Source: Glomus cerebriforme
Lineage: Eukaryota; Glomeromycota; Glomeromycetes; Glomerales; Glomeraceae
Direction: 5' to 3'
DNA: 27,253 nucleotides
Assembly: GCA_003550305.1 (NCBI GenBank)
Contig: QKYT01000951.1
Location: 10,344-37,596, forward strand
Part shown: piece after piece, positions 18,767-27,253 of the stretch
Position numbering within the stretch: position 1 is the stretch's first letter
Layout: every line of letters begins with the position of its first letter
Notes under the pieces: generated by a model
Told to the model about the DNA's origin: nothing
The model's input: the letters and a program-made list of their open reading frames with translations, nothing else
The model's database searches: none
Translations under genes and position numbers: made by a program

Positions 18767-19879
18767 AAAGCATCAAAAGCTTTTTTTTCATCTACAACAG
18801 ATATTGCTATTTATCAATTATAAAAAAGATTGATGATGCAATATCTATTTTATCGATTACAAATTGTTAGATTCCAGGATCAATAACATTCCAATACCAA
18901 TAATACCAAGTCTTATTATCCCATTTAGCAAATAACTAATTGAAGATGAATGCAAAAAAAAGTTAACCAAAGAATAAACGAAAATTACAAAAGCTAAATA
19001 TGAAATTTGAACATGTTAATGTTTTCACATACCTGTATTAAAAAATTACAAGCCTTAGCTAAATTCTTCTCTTAAAAATCTCATCTATTTAATTTTAAAG
19101 TTCTTTAACAAGAAAAAATGAGTTTTACTAAGTTAGTGTTTTAATAGCTTATGCTAAGGTAAAGAATTATGAAATTCAATTGCTTAATATTGAGTGAAAT
19201 GAATAAACAATATTTACCAATGTACTTTACTATATAGAACTTCTTTATGCGAGGTGCAGCATAGATAAATAATTTTAAAAAACTTCCAATTTTCCATTCT
19301 CAATGACATCAAGTTGAAATGATTTCCCTTTTTCTTTAACAATTTCTTATTTACAGTACTTCCATATATCTGAAACTAATATAAAAATTGTCATTTTCAG
19401 TGACAGATATAATCCTTATAAATCCGATTTGAAGCTTTATGACTTTTCCAAACTTCCTTAATAATCCTGTCATTTGTATATATAATTTGTTAGTTTAGAT
19501 ATTACTATAAGTACAGTATATAAGCTTTAAAAAATATCATTTTTTGCAAAATAGGATATACTGTAAGTAAAATTCAAAATTAGCCTAATAAATGGGAGAA
19601 ATAGGTTAAAAAATGTTTATATAATGTCATCATTTCAAATATTCACACGCATTAGTTCCATTATTATATCATAGATTTTTACTTTTCTAAGAATAATATA
19701 AAAGTAATAAAAAACAAATATATAGTTAAAAGACATAAATTTATTTAATGATTGATTATAGATAGAAGAAAATTACAGATCATATATAAAAAAAAAAGAG
19801 AAAAGAGAGAGTAAAACACAAAATTGCAGAAAATCAACTAAAAATCTCTAAAAATCTCTAAAAATCAACTAAAATATTA
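18767..19879. other. AT-rich DNA downstream of the F-box gene
   Basis: No reading frame is supported. A small tandem array built on AAAAATCTCT and AAAAATCAACT lies at about 19834-19874, in the likely 3' untranslated region of the F-box gene. Confidence 0.5.
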
Positions 19880-21379
19880 CTAATACTTAAATTCTGCAAG
19901 ATCTTTAAACATAAAATCATGGGAAGTTTCAAACGTTTTAATAACATTTTCCTTTTTATAACTTTCAATCATATCATTAAACCTCTTTTTATTTCTATTA
20001 AATTCTTCCCTACTTAATAATTTATTTTCATAATAATTAGCTAAAATAGGGTATAAATATAAGGATTTTCTACCTTTCCATCTCTTAAAAAATTGATTCA
20101 AAGTATCAATTTTAAAGTAACAATAATGAAGTTGAAGTTTATATAAATTATTATTAGCAGAATCAACCAATACATCCAATAATCCTTTACCATCATCATC
20201 ATTATAAATATTTCCCCTGTAAATATATAAACCTTCTAAATATTTACAAATGATTAAAAGTTGTTTAAAATCTTCAAGATTTTCATTTTTTAAACAAATT
20301 TTAAGAAATTTAAGATATTGACAATGTTGAGAGATTGCTTTTAAAAGTTGAGAGATTTGTTCTTCAGATTCTTGATTTCCTTTATCCAACCAAATCATTT
20401 GAATAGTATCTTTAGTTGCTTGAATAATCTTTACAGCCACGGAAAAAGATATACCAATTTGTAAAACTTTTAAATTTGGATAAGTATCAGAAAATTTCAA
20501 TTGCTTATGAATAGCAACATTACGATATCTACTATCATATAATACTATTTTTTTTACGTTAATCAATTTTAAAAGAAGATTATTATAAAAAGATACATTA
20601 TTTTCAAGAGTTAAATCCAAATGAATGAGATTATCTTTATGTTGTTCAATTATTGCTTCACCAACAATTTCATAAGGTTTTTCCAAATTTTGTTCATTAT
20701 TATTATCTCTAATTATAATAGATTTCAAATTTTCTTGTACTTGAATAAATTTAATAAGATTAGAATTTGAACAAGTAAGATTAACATCGAATTTTTCTAT
20801 AAATTTACATATTTTAGATAATCCATTGATAAGTTGACTTGATTTATCATCAAAACGTAAATGAGTAATTTTTGAAAGATTTGTTTCAGCTCCAGGAAAT
20901 TCGTATAAAGGATAATTAATATTAGTTAAATCCAAATACGTAAGCGCGGTACATTTATTAATAAAAAGTTTATAAATTTCTTTTTTCAATTCAATTCTTT
21001 GAGTATCACTATAATCAGAAAAAACATAATCATAAATATCATTATCTTTTTTACCATCAGCAGAGTATATATGACCAATATATTTACAATTAGAAATATA
21101 ATCGAAAAAAGGTTTTTGTTGTTCAGGTAATTTAATCTTTCTTCCCATTAAAAATTTTCTAGAATCTTGAGGTAATTGAGAGAGAACTGTTCTAAAAAAT
21201 AATTTCGCTTTTTCAAGTCCATCTTCTTTTAAAAGTGAAGTCCAAGGATCCTTCCATAAAATTTTCACCAATATTTGACTCCAAAACTTATTAACGAGTA
21301 AACAAGAGTATAAAGATTTTTTATCATTGCTTAATTTTTCAAAGATGAGTAAAAGTTGATCACTTTCAAGTTTAGACAT
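19880..21379 (-). CDS. F-box protein with leucine-rich C-terminal part
   Basis: This is a single exon of 499 residues on the minus strand, starting MSKLESDQLLLIFEKL. Residues 5-47 form an F-box: DQLLLIFEKLSNDKKSLYSC, followed by LLVNKFWSQILVKILWKDPW. That motif binds Skp1 in SCF ubiquitin ligases. The rest has irregular leucine-rich repeats (for example ALTYLDLTNINYPLYEF, NLIHLDLTLENN, YLKFLKICLKNENLEDF), which would recruit the substrate, ending in a charged tail. The size and plan match the large F-box family of glomeromycotan fungi. No intron is needed, and the first ATG aligns with the F-box start. A/T homopolymer tracts lie immediately upstream. It sits between the two inverted kinase copies with no obvious functional link. 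The substrate is unknown. Confidence 0.92.
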   Translation of the reverse strand: MSKLESDQLLLIFEKLSNDKKSLYSCLLVNKFWSQILVKILWKDPWTSLLKEDGLEKAKLFFRTVLSQLPQDSRKFLMGRKIKLPEQQKPFFDYISNCKYIGHIYSADGKKDNDIYDYVFSDYSDTQRIELKKEIYKLFINKCTALTYLDLTNINYPLYEFPGAETNLSKITHLRFDDKSSQLINGLSKICKFIEKFDVNLTCSNSNLIKFIQVQENLKSIIIRDNNNEQNLEKPYEIVGEAIIEQHKDNLIHLDLTLENNVSFYNNLLLKLINVKKIVLYDSRYRNVAIHKQLKFSDTYPNLKVLQIGISFSVAVKIIQATKDTIQMIWLDKGNQESEEQISQLLKAISQHCQYLKFLKICLKNENLEDFKQLLIICKYLEGLYIYRGNIYNDDDGKGLLDVLVDSANNNLYKLQLHYCYFKIDTLNQFFKRWKGRKSLYLYPILANYYENKLLSREEFNRNKKRFNDMIESYKKENVIKTFETSHDFMFKDLAEFKY

Positions 21380-22560
21380 TTTTTATTCTTATTATTTTTT
21401 TTTTTTTTAAAAAAAAAAAGATTTTTAAAAAAATTCTTTTTTTTTTTTTTACGAAAATTATTTTTTTTTTTTTAAGAAAAAAAGGGGAGTTGTACAAGTT
21501 GTACAAGAATGTTTAGTGGTAATTGATTTACATTTTATATTGTTTATATTAGATTACGCCGAAGTTATCCTAATAGAGATTTGATCATCGCTTACGTGTC
21601 CCATAATATTTATGATTGTTTATGATTGTGGTTTTGGCGCAGTATCATATCAAATGAACAATCGCGGAATTTTTTTAGTGTAATGTCCGAAATTTCGATT
21701 ATGTCAATAAGGTGACAAATTTAAGTTAGTACATTTATTATATTAACTCCTTTTTGATAAAGATTGTCAACATTTTAATTTTATTTATTTATTCTCTATA
21801 AGGTTATTACACAAAGAAACTTACAAATATTTTTTTTTTTTAAATAAATACAGTACTAATGATCCAAATACAGTACGATATACAGAAGGAGTTTGTTGCT
21901 TTTTAAAATTCCAAAAAAAATATTGCCAAAGCAATTAATATTTAAAGAGAATATTATTCTTATAATTTTCAAATTAGAATTATAAATTATTCGTACATAT
22001 TGTATATCTTGATTTCATAAAAAGTCCTCATTATGTCTCATTATGAATACTTCTCGTTAATAAATTTTCTCCTTTAAGTATCCAATCATTTTTATTTCCG
22101 CGTTAATTCTAAATTTATCGTGTCCCGCTTATTACATCAGCTGAAATTATGATATCTAATATTATTATTAAAGATCGACCATCGAACATCATCTGTATGA
22201 TGATTTTTAAATCTTTTCTATTTCTCGATTAGTCATTTTTATATATTACTCTACTCTTTACGTATATACAGACGAGCACGTTAAATTCCGTTAAAAATAT
22301 TATAAATAGTCATCCAGAAAAAATTAGAGAACAATATAATTTTACCAAATGACTATAAAATATGACTCATTGTTTTTCGATCTTAATCAAAATACTTCAA
22401 GTTATGATAAAATGTTACTTCCCATCATTATTACTAATTTGTCAGCTAAGAATCTTCTAGATTTTTTACCCAATGGGTATGTTCAGAATGTAATGATAAA
22501 AAATTATTTTCACATAATGCTTTATTTTAAAATGTAGAAAAAAAGTGAACGAAATTCTTC
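21380..22560. other. Upstream region of the F-box gene, low-complexity then AT-rich
   Basis: Alternating T and A runs fill 21393-21483, which could form hairpins and make the sequence unreliable there. The pair TTGTACAAG-TTGTACAAG follows at 21489-21507. A 62-codon frame at 22349-22537 has no recognisable family and is not called. Confidence 0.5.
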
Positions 22561-22818
22561 GTTAAATGACCAATTTCTCTAATCTTATCGACTTCTTCTT
22601 GCATTCTTTCCAATGCTCTTTTATCTTGCTTCATGCATGGTTTGATCTATCAAAGAAATTAATCTAAAACCTCCTCTCTATAACAACAAAAATTTCCTTA
22701 ATTCATTAATCATGCATTTGTAAATAACTCGTGATTCTGTTAATTTACAAATTTTTCTCTCAGACTTGGTAATACTTAATATTTCCACCAATCTTATGAC
22801 CTCAACGAGTGGTTTCAT
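22561..22818 (-). pseudogene. Faint coding remnant, possibly helical N-terminal domain
   Basis: On the minus strand a 46-codon frame (22818-22678) reads MKPLVEVIRLVEILSITKSE, with RKICKLTESRVIYKCMINEL further on. After a stop and a frame change, KQDKRALERMQEEVDKIREI with GHLTKNF follows down to about 22520. The helical, charged pattern vaguely recalls the helical N-terminal domain that precedes many glomeromycotan kinases, but this is a weak resemblance by eye. Confidence 0.25.
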
Positions 22819-24176
22819 GCTTTATCCTCTAGATTAAATAAATATTATTATCAAAAAAGTTAAAAGGAATAAAAATAATTTAATCGTTACCCTTGTTCTA
22901 TTTGTATTGTCAAACTTCGCTAGTGAATAATTTTATTTGATTCATTCTGATAAATTATATATCAGGCATGTTTAATCTTTGGATTGATTTCGGTCATAAT
23001 TATAGTTGTGACTAAGGCAATATAATGAAATATATTTGTTAATCAGCAAAAAAAAAAAAAAAGAAATTAAATTAATTTTTGTAAAAAAAGAGAGAGAATT
23101 GTTAGATTACTAATCGCATTTATTATAATTGATATTCATATTAGAAGATTGGATAAATATAATTTATTTAAATATAAAAAATCAAATCATTTATATTACG
23201 AACCGACAAATTTATCTTCATCAATCACTTTCAATATTAAAACTTTTTAAGAAATCGAATATTAATTATGAAATTTTATCCCACTGTTTAGAATAATTAC
23301 TTACGGACAAGAAATTTTAATTTCAATAAATTTTTTTCAAAATTTTCTAATATTATTGAATAATTTAAATCAAAATCTTTGATCGATCGATTGCAAATCT
23401 AGCTGCTGCAAGGATAACCTTACACAACATGCTGTACGTCAGAAAAATATTTAATTCTAAAAGAAATTCTTTAGAGAAGGTAAAGAACTCTACAAACAAA
23501 AGCTTAATACAATTATAGTAAATATTATTTGTTCCATATTTAAAATTTTGAACAATCATTTTTAGACTACCCGAACGGAGAAACACGTGAAAAAGAAATT
23601 ATCAAATGCCAGACTACCGGCCTGAATTATCATCTGACGAAGTATCAAAAAAATGAATGATAAGATTATTAAAGGATGTGATGACAATCAAGTTTATCAT
23701 ATTTTTACAGTGTAGATTATATCTGATTTCGGTATATGACATCCAAAATAGAAGCTTCATAAAAAATTCCTTGTCCTCCAGTTGAACTTGTGATTTTTCA
23801 ATTTCGCCGTTATAAATTTTATTTAACTTTTAAAGATATCAATTTATAATTTCGTAAAAGATATCATGAAATTTTTCATTTTTGTCATTTCCATACAATG
23901 TATTCGCACGTTCTGAAATAACGAGTTAAAGAAAATAAATAGAAAAAAAGTAATTACGAGAATTACTTTTTATATACTTTTATTATTTGATTGAAATTTT
24001 TAAATCAGAATTACTAAATAATTTGTTATAAAAGATTTTTATTCTCAGTCAAATTTATATATTTCTCGTCCTAATAATTAATTTGAGGTTCAACGGCAAC
24101 ATTATTTATTATAATTATAATTGTTTTTAACTGCTTTTTTGTCGTTCTTTTTCTTGCATTTATTAAATCATCTTGG
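22819..24176. other. AT-rich DNA with short coding-like shreds
   Basis: No gene can be supported. Short minus-strand pieces such as STGGQGIFYEASILD (about 23750-23800) and ERANTLYGNDKNEKFHDIFY (about 23855-23915) look protein-like, the first slightly like a kinase glycine loop, but they lie in different frames and are interrupted. Confidence 0.35.
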
Positions 24177-24366
24177 CCTCTTACATTGAATTTATGATGA
24201 AAAAAGTTGACCTTTATTTAATAATGCGATACAAAACACATACCATACATATAAAATATTTAGATATACAGTAACATTATAAAGAAATAATTGAATTAAC
24301 CCTGTCCATAATGCGTTAAAAAAAATAGGCAAATCTAACTTATTATTTTACTTGAACTTTAGAAAC

Positions 24367-26989
24367 TTAATTTTTATGTTGTGAAATAAAATTATCATCC
24401 GTTTTAGTGCATTTTCTTTCCTTTTTAAAATAAATTTTTATAAATTATTTACCATTATCCTGAGTATCTTGAGTATCAATGTTTAATTCTTCAACCTTAC
24501 ATTTTCTTGAGATATTTACAGTTGAAATAAGTGCATTTAATAGTCCACTGGTATATATATTGCACCTGAATGCCGAGCATTTAAAGCGAACTCACATTTG
24601 TTGAAGATGAACTAATAAAACAATCACAAAATTTTAAATTGTTTCCTTGTTTTGACAAATTTAATTAATTAATATTATTTACCTTTGAATGTTATCAAGC
24701 TCATATTCTCTTGAAATGTACTCTACTAGAAAATATAGCACATTTTTAAGATAAACTTAATCTTTTTCATGATATTTAATAATATCATGATTTCGTACTT
24801 AATAATATCAATAAATAAAAAACTAAACTGCATACCTTTTTTTGTATTAAATGATACTGTAGAATTAATAGATGAAGCTTTAGAAATCAAAGAACTTAAT
24901 GATCTACTTGTATATATTGTTTTTGGATGTTTTTCAGCAAATTCTGGACCAAGCAATTTTGATTGTACTATCTCCAACCTTTTTTTCTCAGCTTGCATAA
25001 ACCGTTCTGCATCTTCTCTCATAAAATACCAATGTCTAAATGCTTCATAAACTTCAGCAATATCTGGTCTTTTCATAGGATCAGGACTCCAACACCTTTT
25101 TATTAAAGTAGCAAAACATTCAGGAGTATCGTCTGTAATTTTGGGTCGCTCTCCATTAAGAATTTTATAAATAAGAGTATGATCATGTTCAATATCAGCA
25201 AAGGGTTTACAACCTGTTGTACACTCCCACATAATCATACCAAAACTATAAATATCAGATGCTTTTGAAAACGTAGCACCATTAAATATTTCAGGTGCAA
25301 CATAAGGTATTACTCCATATATTTCATCATTCAATGAAGTTTTATTTGCTGGTTGTGATAGTCCCAAATCTCCGACACGACAACGTTGACCATAATTCAC
25401 TCCCAATAATATATTTCCGCTATGAAAATCACGATGTGTTAAATTTGTATTATGAATGGCTTTAAGTCTAATAAAAGTAAAATAAATTTAGCATTATAAA
25501 TTAATAATTAAGTAAAATAAATATAGCATCATAAATCAATAACAATTATATAATACATTTAAATATAAATACCCATTTGAAATATCAAAAAGAATTTGCA
25601 TTTTATCCCACCATTTAATATTTACAAATTTTTTTTGCAAATAATCGTGTAAATTTCCTTCTCTTGCGTACTGCATTATTAACATGCATTCATCTGAATT
25701 AGGATCTTTTGTAACTCCGTAACATCGAAGAACACAATTGCTAAAACATTCACGATATGATTTTAGCTAGCTAAATTATTTTAAAGATATAGTAATAATT
25801 AAATTAATTAAATAATAAAGAAATCACATTAAAAAGAGGTTGAATTTGAAATGTATTACCTCATTTAAAAACTCCTTGCTAATCTTTTGCGACTTCTTAA
25901 GCTTTTTTTACAGCAACAATCTCATTTTTTCTTCTAACGAATTTATAATAGTACGTATTATAGTCTGTCTCATAGTATGTCTTATGTATCCCACCATTAA
26001 ACCAAATTGCTTTATATATAATACCAAACCCTCCTTCTAATAATTCTTCTAGATTTCTAATTTGAGAATATGGAATCCATTCCATTACTGATTCGGGATC
26101 AATATTACTTCTAATAAAATCGTAAACATTTAATGGATTAGTTACATCAATACTACTTATATCATTAGTAATCTTATGATAATCTTTGATATTAAATCTT
26201 CCATCATAAAGTAACGCATCTATATCATTATTTCCACTGGTGATATTCTTAGCCGAAATAACTAATATTCTTCTGCATTTCCTACATTGTGATCGATCTG
26301 GTAATCCAAAAATAATATTAGTTGTTAAACAATATCTACATCCAGGATAAACAATACAACAATGTGTACACCATTTTTGACAATCAGATATAAATTTAAA
26401 TTCTAATTCGCAGAATACACATCTATCAGAAATATTCCACCATGGTAAATAGATAACTAAAATAGGATTTTTATATAATGAATTTATCCATCCGGAAGAA
26501 ATTAGATAACAATCTGAACATAATCTGGATACGGTGTCCTTTAAAGGATTGACTGAATAAATTAATTTTCCACATAATATGCAATTACTCATAGGCTCAT
26601 GCATAGATAAATTATTAGGATAGAGTTTCGCAGGTATTTGTTTAAAAGATAAAATAAAATGAGCATTTTTGACACCATTCTTTAATATTAAATGTAGTAA
26701 ACCTTGCATTTCTACTTTTTGCATGTTTTTGACATAGTTTAACCCGCCGTTCATGTGTGCCTATAAATACATCCAAGTATGTATTATTGTCAGTTATATC
26801 GTTAATATATTGCAAGAAGCAATTTTTGCAGTATTTTTGGTTGTATAAATGAGACGCAATGTATTTTTTTTTACAATAAAAGCAATTATCATCATTTTTA
26901 TTAAATGGAACAAAGTTGATTGGTATCGGGCTAGATTTTAATCTTGGTGTTGGATCAAAAGAATCCTCATTTGTGTTTGTGAATTCCAT
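24367..26989 (-). pseudogene. CxxC-array protein kinase, copy B, frame-disrupted
   Basis: The exon plan equals copy A: 26989-25860, 25766-25573, 25467-24836, 24725-24683, 24611-24453 and 24420-24367. Exons 2 and 3 have exactly the same lengths as in A (194 and 632 nt). The CxxC pairs, EGGFG loop, VAVK, HRDFHSGN, DLG and APE are all still encoded. Against copy A there is one extra T in a run within exon 1 (26656-26659), one extra A in a run just after VAVK (25903-25909), a lost C giving a premature TAA in exon 5 (24583-24581), an extra AT pair near 24551-24560, and a last intron of only 32 bp. A 12-bp tandem expansion enlarges a kinase-lobe loop. It is probably a young pseudogene. Homopolymer sequencing error could explain the first two breaks but not the tail. 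Confidence 0.8.
25945..25980 (-). repeat. Three 12-bp tandem units within kinase copy B
   Basis: On the minus strand the units ACATACTATGAG, ACAGACTATAAT and ACGTACTATTAT follow each other in frame, encoding TYYE, TDYN and TYYY. They sit between the glycine-loop strand and the VAVK strand. Copy A has only a few residues there (NWLTREN). Confidence 0.7.
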
Positions 26990-27253
26990 ATTGTAATAAT
27001 GTTAGATAAGACAATAAAGAATTTGCGATGAACTAATTTATAGAGGATTTATAGCTTATTCAATACGTTAAAAAAATTTTTTAACATTTCTCTAAAGACT
27101 TTCTACTTAGATTTTAGAATTCTATTTTGCTTAGTAAGGCTTGATCGGCAGAACGGGTCAGAATTAGATTTGCGATAAATTTAGTAATTTCTGTATGAAT
27201 TTAGGATCATTAGTTATCCTAGTATAAAAAAGAGATCCAATATTTTTCCTATT
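26990..27253 (-). promoter_or_regulatory. Upstream region of kinase copy B, partly conserved
   Basis: At 27158-27135 (minus strand) ACCCGTTCTGCCGATCAAGC and CTTA match the block 10425-10449 upstream of copy A, and ACTAAGCAAAA(T/C)(A/G)GAATTC follows in both. A further AAATTACTAAATTT near 27175-27190 also matches. No clear TATA box is seen. Confidence 0.5.

Noticed and set aside
22349..22537. 62-codon plus-strand frame as a gene
   Set aside because: It is short, shows no family resemblance and has no splice-connected continuation. A first exon cannot be excluded.
23365..23586. 73-codon minus-strand frame
   Set aside because: It has an Ile/Phe/Leu/Tyr-rich composition typical of AT-rich noise, with no upstream or downstream extension.

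Overview
The window looks like nuclear DNA of an arbuscular mycorrhizal fungus of the Glomeromycotina, most likely Rhizophagus or a close relative. The grounds are very AT-rich intergenic DNA full of A and T runs, short GT-AG introns (mostly 66-140 bp), and gene families typical of that lineage: a MIR-domain protein, small heat shock proteins, an F-box protein, and TKL-like kinases with HRDFHSGN catalytic loops and DLG in place of DFG. The assignment rests on recognising these families, not on a database search.

Layout. 1-989: gene-poor DNA with a short direct repeat. 990-2219 (-): a four-exon MIR-domain protein gene with a gag-like N-terminal region. 2220-4200: non-coding DNA with a candidate MITE. 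4457-4976, 7831-8349 and 9113-9672 (+): three tandem Hsp20 genes that share one intron position, a TATA box and promoter motifs. Between copies 1 and 2 lie a 500-bp hAT-like non-autonomous element with an 8-bp target duplication (5604-6103) and a GC-rich block of unknown nature (about 6310-6450). 10632-13156 (+): a six-exon gene for a 697-residue protein with an array of CxxC pairs followed by a TKL-like kinase domain (copy A). 13157-19879: non-coding and degenerate DNA with a 38-bp-stem foldback, a second MITE candidate, and two decayed coding regions of unknown family facing each other. 19880-21379 (-): an intact single-exon F-box protein gene. 21380-24366: non-coding DNA with faint coding-like shreds. 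24367-26989 (-): copy B of the kinase gene, with the same exon plan but several frame disruptions.

Two duplication histories dominate. The Hsp20 genes are a head-to-tail tandem triplication, with copy 3 most diverged in sequence. The kinase genes form an inverted pair about 10.7 kb apart, and similarity extends past the genes on both sides (about 10425-13474 against 24177-27158), so about 3 kb was copied as a block. Copy A reads through and keeps its catalytic motifs. Copy B has two single-base insertions in homopolymers, a premature stop, a 32-bp remnant intron and a three-unit 12-bp tandem expansion, so it is either a young pseudogene or partly damaged by assembly errors. No tRNA, rRNA or CRISPR array was seen.
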